A stretch of DNA of 64,000 bases from Linepithema humile (Eukaryota; Arthropoda; Insecta; Hymenoptera; Formicidae), in NCBI RefSeq assembly GCF_040581485.1, contig NC_090129.1, positions 35,729,078 to 35,793,077 on the forward strand, given 5' to 3'. The position numbers and the translations under genes were made by a program. The notes under the pieces were generated by a model. The model searched no databases. It saw only the letters and a list, made by a program, of their open reading frames with translations, and was not told where the DNA came from. The number at the start of each line of letters is the position of its first letter. The stretch's first letter is position 1. This document shows, in pieces, positions 25,629 to 37,829 of this stretch.

Positions 25629-25928
25629 AAAGATTACAGCATTTGGCGCAACTCAGAACATTGCATTTAGATATTCGTACTCATGACTGTTGAAATAAAT
25701 ATGCTGCTTTTAGGAACGCAAACTGACGCTAGAGTTGACGCTAACCGCAAAATATTCGAATGGGATATTAACCGATCGACGCGGTTTATTTCAGTGTTAT
25801 TATCGTTCATCTTTACTGTTTACATCGGTTTTCTGTCTTTTAGAAGTTAATAAACGGTTGAGATACACGTATTCTAACTTAAGTGCTACTTGACTGTACA
25901 TTGTATTTGGTGTAAGATACAACGTTCG

Positions 25929-27024
25929 ATGCCTTCTCAGGATAGTAAGCGTAAACTGGAAGTTCTGCAAAAGACCCATGATGAATTGCAACGTTGTTAT
26001 ACTCTATTACGGCTGATTAGAACCGATCTTGAAAAGATAGCAAAGAATTTTAGTGATATAAGCGGTGAGTATTATATAATAGCTAAACTAATTGATGCAA
26101 AGTTGTAATATTCATGGAGTACTGTATCATTTCTTCCTACTAATTTTACTTGATTATCTCTATAATAGTCCCGATCTGAATTTTCATAATCCTATCTGTT
26201 TCTTTATATGTTGTATGCTACTGTTAACTTTATTTGTTAGCTGTACGATGTGTCAGATCATTCTCATATTGACCTAACGGAATTCCATATCTTTCTTTCC
26301 TAATGTCTTCTTCACGGAAATTAAATTGCCTATAATAATTGCTATTATTTATTAGCTCTTTGTTTTTAACCTATTGTCTCTTATATACTGATCTAGTTAA
26401 ATTGTTATGTTCCATTCTTATTATATAAATAAGCTTGTTGTATATTCATGCGTTATCCTCTATTTGCCCATGAACCCATTTGTTTTATATTAAAACTGCC
26501 TATGTTTTCAATATTATTATTTTTATCATTCTTGCTTCTTTGATCACACGCAATCTCGGTCATTCTTTAACATTATCTATTTCTAAATCTATCTGTCAGA
26601 ACTCGGGTCTTTTAAGTATTTTTTTGTTTCATAAATAAAATAACTATTGTATGCCATTTATTTAATAATATTTTTGTATTTATTAAAAATAAACATGTTA
26701 AGTATCTTAGAATCTCGACAATTAGTAATAAGTTGATGTTTCTAAAACATAGAACTTTTTAATTATAGCATTTTATAAATCAAAGTCATATAAGTATATA
26801 CGTAATAAAATTTTATATAATGACTCATTACTCCACTCATTACGCTGTAATTCTTATGTTATTGAATGATTGTATAATAGTAGCTGAGATTGTGTTATAA
26901 TCGTAAATGTACAATATCCTATGTAAGAATAAGTGATGAATGAATCTCTCTTGAATGAATTAAAAATTTGACATTATCGTGGTATATTTAAAAATATATA
27001 TATTTGCTTGTTTCAGAGAAGTAA
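25929..27024 (+). CDS. Small spliced ORF of unknown function (47 residues) upstream of barren
   Basis: ATG at 25929, exon to 26064 (AAGCG|GTGAGT). The best acceptor is TTGCTTGTTTCAG at 27016, giving E-K-stop at 27022-27024. The product is a 47-residue charged, Leu-rich helix (KRKLEVLQKTHDELQRCYTL, then TDLEKIAKNF) with coiled-coil look. I do not recognise it. The second exon would run straight on to the barren ATG only ~100 bp later, so this is either a translated ORF in a split barren 5' leader, the first cistron of a two-cistron mRNA, or an independent short gene. The ~950-bp intron is AT-rich with nothing else visible. Confidence 0.4.
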
Positions 27025-27122
27025 TTGAAGAGTTGATGTAAAAACAAATATATAGAGCAAAATAGTTTGTACATATATATATATATATATATATTCTAAA
27101 GTCTTAAATCTTACACGGCAAA

Positions 27123-29171
27123 ATGGAATCCCGTAAATCTATGATACACAAGAGGATAGAGTCTGTCGTGCAAAGTTTGCCATCAGAATCTTCTCCATCG
27201 CCATTGCGGAGAAAGTCTATTATCGCTCAAAACTCCTCTTTGAATATTCTTGAAAATGATGATGAGGCGGAACGTATTGCTCGTCGACGTGAGATGGGCT
27301 CGACATCGACGCCGTTATCCATCAATAACCACTCTAGCAAAAGACACTCTCTTGGCTTGGGATTCTTAGCAAATATTCCAGCACCCCAAATGGCTGAGAG
27401 TATCAACCAATGCATAAAACTGAGTACTGAGAACAAGATCAGCATCAAGAATGCATTTGGCTTGGAAATGATTGACTTTATGACATATATGATAAAGAAA
27501 CAGGATGCCAATATGTCGAATCTTCAAGTGGCAAGTACATCTTTAGATGTTAGCACAAAGATTTATGGATTTCGCGTGGACAGTGTGCATACAGAGATAC
27601 TTAAAATAGTTGGAGGACTGGACCATCAAATAGCTGATAAACAAAATTCAAAGGAGCAAGAAAATACTTTGGAAGAAGGCACGGAAGCGAACGTAGATGT
27701 GCAGAAAAAGAAGAGGAAGAAAAATAAGCAGAGGATCATTAGCACTGCGGAGGCTCTCAGAGTTAATATCGATATCGTGAAACCTATGTGTATGCAAGTA
27801 GGCGAAGAAGATTTGCAGACTACCGACATGCTGTACCAAGCGATGCTACCAAATCACGCGAATTCTGGTTTCTATCAGCATCTGTATAACGACGTGCTCG
27901 TGGATGTCGAGGATAACGCCGAATCACGGAGCAATTCTAGTACAAAATATATCACACCGATAATTGATGATTCTTCGAATTCGGAGATCTGCATGTCGTA
28001 TTCGAACTTTGAGTTTCTTGGCTGGTCCGTGGAGGACGAGCCGGAAGAGATGCCGGACAAGGAAGCCGAACTCAGCATTGATGACGGCAATCGGTTCCAG
28101 TTCGATCTGAATGCGAGTGTGGCAGAAGAAGAAGAGCACAATGGAACGAATAACGTCGAACCAATGAATTATTTCGATATTGAGCACGAAGACGGCAACA
28201 TCAACAGCGACGTTGGCGGATGTTACCAGCAGGCGGCAGGGGCAAATCGTCGAAACGACAATATCGTGGACGTGCAGGTATCGGCTCAGACGCTCGCGTC
28301 TGAGTATTCCTTTGTACAACAGAGCGTGAGCTTGCACTGGGCCGGGCCCTCTCATTGGAAATTTCGGAATTTCGCGAAGCACTTCAATGCTACCACCACT
28401 ACTGACAGTAAAGTGATGGAAGCTTGCATGCAAGCTCCGACTCGACAGAGAAAGCAGATCGTACTGTCGTACGATGAGATGAATCACGATGTAATAAAAG
28501 CAAAGTTTATACTGAGCCAATTAAATAGATTACAAGCAAAGACTGTGAAATCGGAATGGAGCACCGAGAGCGTGACGCTTCCCGAAGACGTGCATTACGA
28601 TGTCACGCAGATGACCAAGCAGTACCTGCATCAATCTCTGACAGTGGCGAACAACAGCAAGAAACGCGATAACGCTGTGACCAATACAGGTATATCCGAC
28701 AACGAGAGATTCGATTACAACAATCCCAACGATACATCAGAATACTGTCTCGATGTGAATAACGATTATGACGATGGGGATAAGGACGATTGCAACTTCG
28801 AGGACGCCGCTGCGTTGGCTACTCAAGGCTTTACCGGTGAAAATCTGGTCGCTGCGCCAAAACTGGCCAACAAGATGTCTATTGCGTACTGCGTAAAGGC
28901 AAAGAAGATTGATATGCGACAATTAAAAGAAACCATGTGGAAGTCTTTAAAGTCCACGAATGAGAAACTGGTGAAGGAGACCGAAGGGACGACGATGAGC
29001 AAGAAATTCAGCAGTATTTACAAAATGCTGCCGAATCTGCTGTCAAAGACCAATGTCGAGGCATTGAGTGCACCCGTTGCGTTTTTATCTTTATTACATC
29101 TCACAAATGAAAATAATTTGCAGATTTCTTCACAATCGGATTTGTCCGACGTTGCCATAGAGGACAGCTGA
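27123..29171 (+). CDS. barr: Condensin complex subunit 2 (barren / CAP-H, NCAPH kleisin)
   Basis: Kleisin that bridges SMC2/SMC4 in condensin I and is needed for mitotic chromosome compaction. Single coding exon, 682 residues, a little shorter than vertebrate NCAPH. The conserved N-terminal block near residues 115-165 (NAFGLEMIDFMTYMIKKQ, STKIYGFRVDSVH) binds SMC2. An acidic low-complexity middle follows. The aromatic WAGPSHWKFRNF segment lies near residue 410. A C-terminal winged-helix-like part (DMRQLKETMWKSL, PVAFLSLLHLTNENNL) would bind SMC4. The first ATG follows CGGCAAA and is taken as the start. A likely poly(A) signal (AATAAA) lies at about 29213. Confidence 0.93.
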   Translation: MESRKSMIHKRIESVVQSLPSESSPSPLRRKSIIAQNSSLNILENDDEAERIARRREMGSTSTPLSINNHSSKRHSLGLGFLANIPAPQMAESINQCIKLSTENKISIKNAFGLEMIDFMTYMIKKQDANMSNLQVASTSLDVSTKIYGFRVDSVHTEILKIVGGLDHQIADKQNSKEQENTLEEGTEANVDVQKKKRKKNKQRIISTAEALRVNIDIVKPMCMQVGEEDLQTTDMLYQAMLPNHANSGFYQHLYNDVLVDVEDNAESRSNSSTKYITPIIDDSSNSEICMSYSNFEFLGWSVEDEPEEMPDKEAELSIDDGNRFQFDLNASVAEEEEHNGTNNVEPMNYFDIEHEDGNINSDVGGCYQQAAGANRRNDNIVDVQVSAQTLASEYSFVQQSVSLHWAGPSHWKFRNFAKHFNATTTTDSKVMEACMQAPTRQRKQIVLSYDEMNHDVIKAKFILSQLNRLQAKTVKSEWSTESVTLPEDVHYDVTQMTKQYLHQSLTVANNSKKRDNAVTNTGISDNERFDYNNPNDTSEYCLDVNNDYDDGDKDDCNFEDAAALATQGFTGENLVAAPKLANKMSIAYCVKAKKIDMRQLKETMWKSLKSTNEKLVKETEGTTMSKKFSSIYKMLPNLLSKTNVEALSAPVAFLSLLHLTNENNLQISSQSDLSDVAIEDS

Positions 29172-29660
29172 GAAGACTTGCTCGCACACGTGTGCCTTGT
29201 ATACATACATTAAATAAACGTCATGTTTATTTAATGTAATGGCAAATTTCGTGTTTAATTATAATAAATTGTATGTTATTTTTTATATGTGCAAGAATAA
29301 AGACAAAGATATTTTTATGACAGACGCGAACTTTGTAAAAATTTTGTAAAAATGTGTTATTTTTTATACGTGCAAAAATCTATATTTATCTAATAAAAAT
29401 AAATTAATAAGCGCGAAATTTTGTAAAAAATTCTGTACAATTTTGTAAAAATTTTGAAATTTGCCAATTTCATGTGTATTCGATGTATCGTCAACCGTTT
29501 GTTTATCTCGCACAAATTTGTCGTAAGTTACACGAGTTTTCTCGATGTTTTTACATATTTTGTCACATTTTACAAAATTGAGAAAAATGTTATAAATTGT
29601 ATCTGATCTCGCGCATTTTGTTGTATTCAAAGAAGCAATATATATTTAAATTAATTAGCC
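29172..29660. other. Intergenic
   Basis: barren 3' end and short AT-rich spacer with repeated AAATTTTGTAAAAATTTTG words. No gene is seen. Confidence 0.5.
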
Positions 29661-31591
29661 ATGACTATACCATCAAGATTGTTCCTGAATTTGATGCAAC
29701 AATACAAATGTCAACCTTCTTTCTTACATCGCGGATTTTCAAAACCTTCACTGATCAATGATCAAAAGATCCAAAAGACTAAAGAAAAAAATGCGAAAGG
29801 GACAACGAAACGGGAGAAAAATCAAGATAAGAATATGCAAAAAGATGGCAAGACTGACATAAAAGTATGCATTATCGGTGGAGGAGTGACACCTCTTTAC
29901 ACCGCGATTCTTCTGAAACAATATCGGATTATCAAAAGTATAAATTTAGTGGACACAAAAGACTCCATGTCAGAAGCTATGATGGACACGTGTCATGCGG
30001 AAACCAATCCTTGTATAAATCATTTTCGGAAGAAGGATATAAAACAGGCCCTCAAGGAAGTAAGAACTTGCTTTATTTCGAGAGAAGATAAATACATACA
30101 TAATTATTTTTTTTATTTCTCTAAGAATAGTTTGTGTGTGTGTGTGTATGTATATGAAACAGAATCAATTTTGCAATTGGCAATTTTAAATTTGAATTAT
30201 TTTCAGGCAAACATCGTCGCGCTAATGGATGAGACGGACGTCGCCGCGATGGACAGTATGACGCCACAAGCGCAATTCAAATCAGCAGCTGATTATGTAC
30301 GTCGAATGACGGATCAGATACTTCGCTTCTGCCCGGATGCTCTCGTGGCCGTGTTTGCGCGTCCCGTCACTGCCACGCTCGCGATGGTCTCGGAGATCTT
30401 TCGGTGTTCAGGCTGGTGGAATCCCGATCGGATTGTCGGCTCTACCGCGACGCATGGCGCACAAATCGAGAGAATGGCTAGGGTGCTTTTGAATTTGGAG
30501 GATGCAGGTCTCTCGGTGCCGTTGGCCGGTGGCGCCGATGTGCGCACTATCGTCCCACTCTTTTCGCGCGCCATTCCGTTCAACCAATTCACGAACGTAC
30601 GAAAGAGAATAGAACGTAAACTTGCATAACCGCATAAAGAATGTGCAAAGGAAGTCAACGAATCATATGTTCAATATGAATTATGTGACTCATGCGATTG
30701 GTCGATTTTCTTATGTAGATGCATTATGCGATTATGCTATTTTATCTAAATTTACCTTAAAATTTTTTTGTTTAAATTATAAGAACAGTGAAGTCGATCT
30801 TCTATCTATAATCTATCTTCTATGGCTTTTGTCATTTTTCAATGACAGATCTTTTATCGCGAATATGAAATGATGATTCTTTTCGGAATTTAAAGTTAAA
30901 TTTTAAATGTCAATTCTTTTAAATTTTTTCTTAGAGATGTAGGCTTTTTACGAAATACCCGCTTGCAAGATTTCGGCGTTTTAGAAAAAGGTTTGACTTT
31001 ATTTTATAGAATAACGATTTGCAAAGAGAGAGCTTACACAATATGTATATAATTAGATATTATTTTGCAAATCTGAAATCAAATTTGCTACATATTTCTC
31101 ATCTAAATATTTTCTTTTGTATGTATTGCATGTATGTGTATTTTAATTTATTACTTAATAAGCTTTCGTTTATTAATCAGTCACATTGACTTCACTTATA
31201 ATTCACGAATTAACATTATCAGGCGCAACGTAAAATTCTATTGCAAACCTTTCGAGTCGGCGATGAAGCCACGAAATCGCTCAACGAGGGTCCGTCACTA
31301 TCATTTGGAACGGCCGCTGCAAAGCTGATAACCACCCTCGGCAATGGTTTGTGTGGATTTGACCATGTTACCACTTGCGCTTATGTACGATCAAACGTAC
31401 TGCCGGTCTGCCGATTTTTTACTAGCGAGCTGCAGTTAGGCCCGGAGGGCATCGAGCGAAATTTGGGTTTACCGAAAATTACACCTATGGAAATACTTTT
31501 AATTGAACAGGTGATACCTCATATCAATGAGTACATCGATATGGCAATTGCAGCAGTTCGCACAGAAAGAATGCGAGTGAAGACGCGATAA
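29661..31591 (+). CDS. Mitochondrial malate dehydrogenase-like protein, catalytic residues lost
   Basis: Three exons: 29661-30059, 30207-30596 and 31223-31591 (TAA), all phase 0, 385 residues. The N-terminus is Arg/Lys/Ser-rich without acids for ~35 residues, fitting a mitochondrial presequence, then a lysine-rich linker. A degraded Rossmann start IIGGGVTPLYTAILLKQ lies near residue 71. Later blocks align with mitochondrial MDH: SEIFRCSGWWNPDRIVG, VPLAGGADVRTIVPLFS, LGPEGIERNLGL near the end. The catalytic His expected in the GGHxGxT(I)(I)P motif is replaced (GGADVRTIVP), and the catalytic Asp and substrate-binding Arg of the TTLDIVRA motif are absent (STATHGAQIE). It is probably a pseudoenzyme or a strongly diverged paralogue. 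The reading frame is intact over three exons, so it is not simply a dead copy. Confidence 0.75.
30612..30750. mobile_element. MITE family X, decayed copy 3 in intron
   Basis: AAACTTGCATAACCGCATAAA on the left and TTATGCGATTATGC on the right resemble the ends of the copies at 16831 and 25010, with many substitutions. It lies inside the MDH-like gene's second intron. Confidence 0.55.
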
Positions 31592-32633
31592 TTATCAATT
31601 TGAGAAATTTTAGTAGAATTAATAAGAATGACGCGCAAATACACACTGAATGTTTCGAGTAGCTTATGATATATCTTTATCATTTTAGATATACTCTTTT
31701 TTTATGATTAAGATTATGACAAAAATTTGCAAAATAATAAATAAAATAGCATGTACAAATGTTTGTTGAAAAGTGAATGAATAGGAAAAAACTCTTTAGT
31801 ATAAAGTTCGACTTTGTCTATGTGTAGCAATTGAAGTCAATTTTCTATGTACTTGTTTCAATATTTGATTGGAAATGTATTTAAATGTGAATTCACGCTA
31901 CGATACTACATTATAGCACATAGAAAAATTTGGGCGATAGATTTTTGTAATAAATGATTAGATTTAATAATAAAATTAGTAATTTTTAATCTAATTTATT
32001 AAAAGATGCTAATTTATTCTCAAGAAAATTATATATAATTATTTGCTCCTATTTTGATTGCATATCTAAATAGAGAATATATATGTATAAATATAGGAAA
32101 TATGTAACGCGTTGAGAGTGAACGCGTGTGTTCCGTTTCGCGGAATGAAAGAAGTAGGACTTCATTGGAACATCCTATACACATTGGTACAATGCGTAAC
32201 AGCATTGCGCACGTGTGTGGCGCTATGCGCGTACGACTTCATTGTCATTGTTCACCTTTGTTTTCCTTTCGATAACCCCTATTAATAAGCACGTCATGAT
32301 CTGTCCAAGTCAGTCAAGTGTTCATCGGTAATAGTGGTATACGGGCTCGTTATCTTTCGTTGCAGAAAGTATTCAACTTACGCGTTCGTGGAACAATAGC
32401 TCGGGAAATACCGTTAAACTCGGAAGAATCGAATCGAACTAATGAGGCATATGTATTCTTTCCACGTAGGTTTTCGTGAGAATTCTTCAACATTCACACG
32501 TACGTTGTCGCGTTTATTCTTCAAATCAGTAATGATCTCTGGAGGAACAGTTTGAGTTCTCGCTGTGAAATTAACTCGAAGCAACGAGCAGCTCCTTTGA
32601 AGAATCAAGACTCCAAAGAAACGTATCTCGATC
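31592..32633. other. Intergenic / ceramidase 5' region
   Basis: AT-rich spacer, then from ~32100 a more GC-balanced segment likely to hold the promoter and 5' UTR of the ceramidase gene. No other gene is recognised. Confidence 0.5.
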
Positions 32634-34523
32634 ATGTGGAAACCCTTTGAGGCTGGCAGTTCGCCAGTGGATTGGTGCGAAGGCAACTATAGCATCTCAC
32701 CCAGTATCGCCGAATTTATGAACACAGTAAGTATATTTTATACGCTTTTCTCTTACGTACAAATTTTGTATACATTTTTTAGCCAATTTGGGATATCAAG
32801 TTTTTCCGAACAAAAATGTCAAGGCATCAAAAGTTATGAGAATTATAATTAAATCGATTAATTAAAAATAAAAAGCTTAGAAACTAAATCTTAGAACTGC
32901 ATATAGGTAGTAAAATTTTATCGTTTAATCATTTTGAGAAGAAAATTTAATTCAAGATTTAAGAATTTTTTTGTAATTTAAAATTAATTATTAGACATTT
33001 TTTATGAAAAATAGATTCCAGCCTTGTTAAAACAAATGTATAGATAGAAGTCCTTTAGATCAGAGAAAATCCTTTGCAAGATGACTAAGAAAACTATATC
33101 ACTCTATGAGACATTATTCCTTTGTCTCTCACCTATAAGCAAGACAAAAGAGATGCATAGAAAGATAACAATCCCTGTGTACAAAGGAAAAAGATTTTGC
33201 ACAATCAGTTTATCCGTTTAGTTTATAAATATCAAATTTTTATCTCCGATGTGTACAATAAATCCTCCATATTTTCTCATTCATATCACATTAATACAAG
33301 TTGCTTATTGATAATGATTTAATTTTTTGAATTTCAGACTATAATTTCAAACGATAGGGTTTTATGCATATTTTAAGTACGATTTATACAAATATATAAG
33401 AATATTTTAGATAAAATTCTAAAATAGCTATATATGAAATAATAATTAACTGTAAATAGTTGGAATAAAAATGTAGAAAAATATTTTCCATCATTTATTA
33501 ATTCTCAATGTTCTTTTTGTTTAGTTCAGCAATTTGGTCTTTTTGTTACTTCCACCTATGCTCATGCATCTGTTCAGAGACTATGGACGTTTTGTAAATC
33601 CTGGAATTCACGTGATCTGGTTCTTATTGATGATAGTGGGACTCAGCAGTGCATATTTTCACGCTACTTTGTCTTTGATAGGTAAAAATTATGTGAATAT
33701 ATTAAAGATAAAAATAATCAATTATACCGAAATGATCTTGTAAATGATAAATGATTTTCTGTGACAGACTGATATCATAATAACTAATCTTATACGTAAT
33801 AGGCCAATTATTAGATGAATTAGCCATTCTGTGGGTATACATGGCGGGCTTCTGCATGTTCTTTCCGAGAAGATATTTCCCAAATATCTTTCACAACAAC
33901 AGGAAGCTTCTTTCTATATGTGCAACATTACCGACTCTGATCGCCACCGGCTTGTCTTTGATACATCCGGCTGTAAATGCTTTCGCATTGATGAGCTTGG
34001 GTATACCAGCATTCGCATTTCTGATCATAGAACTGAAGAGGTAATTTTTTTCTCGTAGACATCCGATATGAAAATTATACAGATTTAAGAATACAAATTG
34101 AAATAATTATAACAATAGTGATTTTTAGCGATAGATTTAGATATATGAAAATTGTGTAGAATTATACCGATTGGTAACGAGTATACGTAAAAATTTTACA
34201 GAACCACCTCGATGAGAGTGTACAGACTGGGGCTACGATGCGGCGCCGTATGGATACTGGCAGTCGCTTGTTGGTTAAACGACCGCCTATTCTGTGACAC
34301 ATGGCTGAATTTGAATTTCCCATACCTCCATGCGTTGTGGCATCTGTTCATCTTCATCGCAAGTTACACCGCAGCGGTGCTGTTCGCGTATTTCGCCGTG
34401 CAAGATGAGAAGCCGCAGCAATCGCCGGTACTCAGATACTGGCCTAGGGACGACTTCGAACTCGGTATACCATACGTAACTATTCGAAGTTATACAAAGA
34501 TAAGCTACAACTCAAACATATAG
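32634..34523 (+). CDS. bwa: Alkaline ceramidase (brainwashing)
   Basis: ER/Golgi membrane hydrolase that splits ceramide to sphingosine and fatty acid. Four exons: 32634-32726, 33525-33681, 33803-34040 and 34202-34523 (TAG), 269 residues, all in phase. It starts MWKPFEAGSSPVDWCEGNY, typical of the family. Seven hydrophobic segments follow. The metal-site residues of the family are visible in SSAYFHATLSLIGQLLDE (Ser, His, Asp) and in LHALWHLFIF (two His). The end contains FELGIPYV, another family marker. The first intron is ~800 bp. An alternative exit at the GTATACC just after FELG is possible, but would need a further exon that I do not see. Confidence 0.93.
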
Positions 34524-35724
34524 CTATTCTCACTGTCAATTCGTGATAATTAAGACTAACGTATTATTTATCAATTGATATTCGAATTTCACCAAGTATA
34601 CAAGTTAAACGCGCAAATGTGTGGTCTCGCGACTCGGATAAATATTAATTTATTCGTCGAAGTATATTTTATCTCATTTTGGAAGATTTATATGGATATG
34701 GAAAGTTTCAATTTTATATCGCAAGCAAAAACATATATACAAGAAGTTGGTACACAAGTGACACCGAATACTTCAGATTTAGCGATAATTTTACAAATCG
34801 TTCAATTTGTAACCCGTCACTTGGAACATTCGAGTATAGAGAATTCCACCTTACAATACTGTGGAAACGCTTCTTATATGTATATACACGAATGAACACA
34901 CGATTGGCAATGTCAATAACTAACAAGCAATTTATTTTCAACAGTCAGTCTCAAGGTCTCTAGCCTAATGAATATTTTTATCTTAGTTTTTTTACAGTGA
35001 TATTAGATAATAAAGTCTTTTTTATAGAAAATCTCTAAAACAGATCTTGTAAAGAAAGTACACAGCTCAATGCGATGACGATTTTTGTTTTATATTATAA
35101 ACGATATAATTAGTTCTGTATATAATTGAAAATGACGTACGTACGAATGAAACAACCACGTATGCGAATAAAGATTTAGAAAATCGGGAATGATTACATA
35201 TGTATATTAAGCAAATTAGAGATGATTTATGGATTATGATTATATATTGTGATACGTATTCTTGTTAACTTTTTTTACAAAGAACTATTTTGTAAATGTG
35301 TTCCAATGCAAATTGTTATGAAAAGTCGCAACGTGCACGAGCGCAATTTTATATTTTAAGTATGGGTAACGCGTAAAAACGTAGGTGTACTCAACTGAAT
35401 GGGGTACTCGGGTACTCGAGAACTCGGGATTCCAATAGTTACCTTACATCTGAGATCTTATATGTATGTGCAATATAAAAGAAATTACGAATAAATAATT
35501 TTTAATTTATTGTAACTGTAATGTAACGTATTACAATCGAATAAAATTACAATAAGATCGGAATGTTAAAGGCTGTAAGCTGCAAAATATGGTTTGCGCG
35601 CATCTAAAATATGTTTAACTATACAAGTGTATTAATATATATATATATATATAAATTAATAGACAAATATACAAATTCAAATCTGTATAATTGTAGACCC
35701 GATTAAACAAATGCGACACAAATT
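34524..35724. other. Convergent intergenic region
   Basis: AT-rich 3' flanks of the ceramidase (+) and PTPS (-) genes. The short overlapping ORFs at 34575-34963 look like chance. A (TA)n tract lies at about 35635-35652. Confidence 0.5.
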
Positions 35725-36132
35725 TTAATCGTATTCTCCCCTGAAAGTCATAACATTTTTATCAGTTTCATGAATCTTAACCTCGTACAAAAGTTCTGGA
35801 TTAGCCATTTGTCTCTTTAGTTCTTCAAATATATAAATAGCGAGATTCTCGGTTGTCGATATCGTATTTTTAAAATAATCTACCTGTTTATCAATATTTT
35901 TATGATCCATTTGATCCATTACAACCTTTCGAATGTAGTTTTTCAAATCATTCAAATCCATTACCATACCCGTTAACGGATGTACAGGACCTCGAACAGT
36001 TACTTCGACTGTAACGAAAAGATCATCAATTCGATCATACCTCAACAAAATTTAAATTTTATACGTAATTATTGAGAAATTTAATATTAAAGATTGAAAA
36101 ATTGGAAAGAATTCAAAGGCAATCCAATTAAA

Positions 36133-36172
<40 letters not shown>

Positions 36173-36816
36173 AGAATTTTAAAATTTTACATCGCACAAT
36201 TATAAATTATAAATTAAGCAGTCTCAAAATTTTTTTTGAATAAAAAAAGTCAATTTTACATTTGATAAAAAGAATGCACCATCCTGTCGTAGACATCATA
36301 CATGTTATGAATTATACATTTCACTGAACAAGATAAATATGTAAAATGCTGAAAAGCCAAAATATATACAAACCCGTGTAATTGTGTCCGTGTCCCCAAA
36401 CGTTATTGCATTTTCCATAGATCAGTGCATTTTCCTCTTTACTCAGGAACGGACTAAAATTAAACACAAAACTTCCTTAAAGCATTCGCAATCGATTCGG
36501 AGTCGCATCATACACGAGATAGATTATCGTGAAATGTGATGAAAATTATTGGCCAAATATAAATATAAATGAAAGAACACAAGTTTAAAACTATCGCTTA
36601 TGAAAGAAATTAGAATCGAAAGTTTGAAATACCTACATTTCGCGAAACTGATCAAAGAATGTACAGGTGACAAGTCATGTTCACCAGGTATGGATACACT
36701 TAAAAACTGTATCCTATTTAGCAATCGAGTTCATACCTATTCAAGCGATGACAGCACGATATTTGTTGTTTCCGCGTTAGATAAGAAATCGGCCTCTTCA
36801 GGTTCTTCGGATCCAT
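35725..36816 (-). CDS. pr: 6-pyruvoyl-tetrahydropterin synthase (purple)
   Basis: Second enzyme of tetrahydrobiopterin synthesis; also feeds pteridine eye pigments in insects. Three minus-strand exons: 36737-36816, 36374-36453 and 35725-36008 (TAA), 147 residues, the family length. Zn ligands are the His of ISCCHRLNS in exon 1 and the two His of WGHGHNYT in exon 2. The catalytic Cys is in LIYGKCNN and the Asp-His pair in QMDHKNID. The other family blocks VTVRGPVHPLTGMVMDLNDL and ENLAIYIF are present. The exon-1 Met (MDPKNLKRPISYLTR) is preceded by no closer in-frame alternative. A (CA)n run at about 36134-36170 lies in intron 2. Confidence 0.94.
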
Positions 36817-37249
36817 TCTCAAATGCGAATATCAACAAGTTTGGATTGAGAAAATACACGTGTCAAGAACGTCTCTATATTCCTATCAATTCCTACTTTC
36901 AATCGCTAAGTCTCGCATCAGAGATCGTCGTTTTATCACATTTAGACAAGTGTAACAATAAGCGTTATATATTTAAGCAAAAATGATTTTTTTTTTTTTT
37001 CGACAGCTATTCAAGCAAATAATTAGAATAAATATTTAGAACTGTCAACTAATGTGCCGACTAATCCGCTCTTCAATCACCAGCAGTGATGCTATTTCAA
37101 GCATCGAGCAACACGACACACCAAGTGAGAACCGCCAAGTCACACATACGCGTCCATATGCGCTCCGAACGCAAACAGATCACTCAGGGCTCACCACGGT
37201 TCACGGAATATCTAGATGCGAAGCTCAATACAGCTCGACGTAGTAAAAC
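36817..37249. other. PTPS upstream region
   Basis: 5' flank of the PTPS gene. The plus-strand ORFs here have no recognisable similarity and are not called. Confidence 0.5.
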
Positions 37250-37814
37250 TAAGGTCGAATTCCCACTGAGCGCGTCACGCGCGCGTCATCCTTCGCGTCA
37301 CGAATTAACCAATCAAAACACCCCATTTTATTGCATCATGTGCCGCGCGACTCTTTGTGCGACGCATCGGTTCGCTTGCTTGACATTCTAGAGACAAAAG
37401 ATTCTTTCTTTGTACGAGATCCCAGATCGGGCGCATTCGTTATGAGACAGGTCACAGAAAATGTAACAATATTCGTAAGTTCGAAATTATTATTTAATAC
37501 TATTATTAAATAATTATTGGCTTAGTTTACATCGATTGTTTAGTACGCGTACCAAGTACTAAATCTGCTTCTCCGATAGATATAAATCGTTTAGTGTAAA
37601 ATCTATACCAATCAAAGAAGCAGATTTAGTACTTGGTACGCGTACTACACAATCGGTGTAAACTAAGCCATTATTCTCTACTATTATCTTTTGTCTCCTT
37701 ACGGCAACGCGTTCAGTGTAAATAAGAACGACGCTATTTTTCAGCTTACCTTGCGTCGCGTCGTGACGCGGTCATGATGCGACGCGTGACGCACTCAGAG
37801 GGAATTCGGCCTAA
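37250..37814. mobile_element. MITE family Y, copy 2, expanded by inner insertions
   Basis: TAAGGTCGAATTCCCACTGA at the left and GAGGGAATTCGGCCTAA at the right repeat the ends of 25193-25377. Instead of ~185 bp the interior is ~560 bp. It carries an exon-like stretch (about 37392-37473, bounded by CTAG and GTAAGT, open in one frame, not recognised) and a complete foldback. Confidence 0.65.
37519..37670. mobile_element. Foldback nested in MITE Y copy 2
   Basis: GGCTTAGTTTACATCGATTG mirrors CAATCGGTGTAAACTAAGCC. The inner arms TACGCGTACCAAGTACTAAA also mirror. ATTATT flanks both sides. Confidence 0.75.
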
Positions 37815-37829
37815 GGCACTAAAACTGTG

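Noticed and set aside
34575..34963. Overlapping ORFs after the ceramidase stop
   Set aside because: They overlap each other in different frames, have no splice support, and sit in the expected 3' UTR.
36600..36986. 128-residue plus-strand ORF
   Set aside because: It lies antisense to PTPS exon 1, which is clearly coding (HRLN zinc site, in-phase splice).
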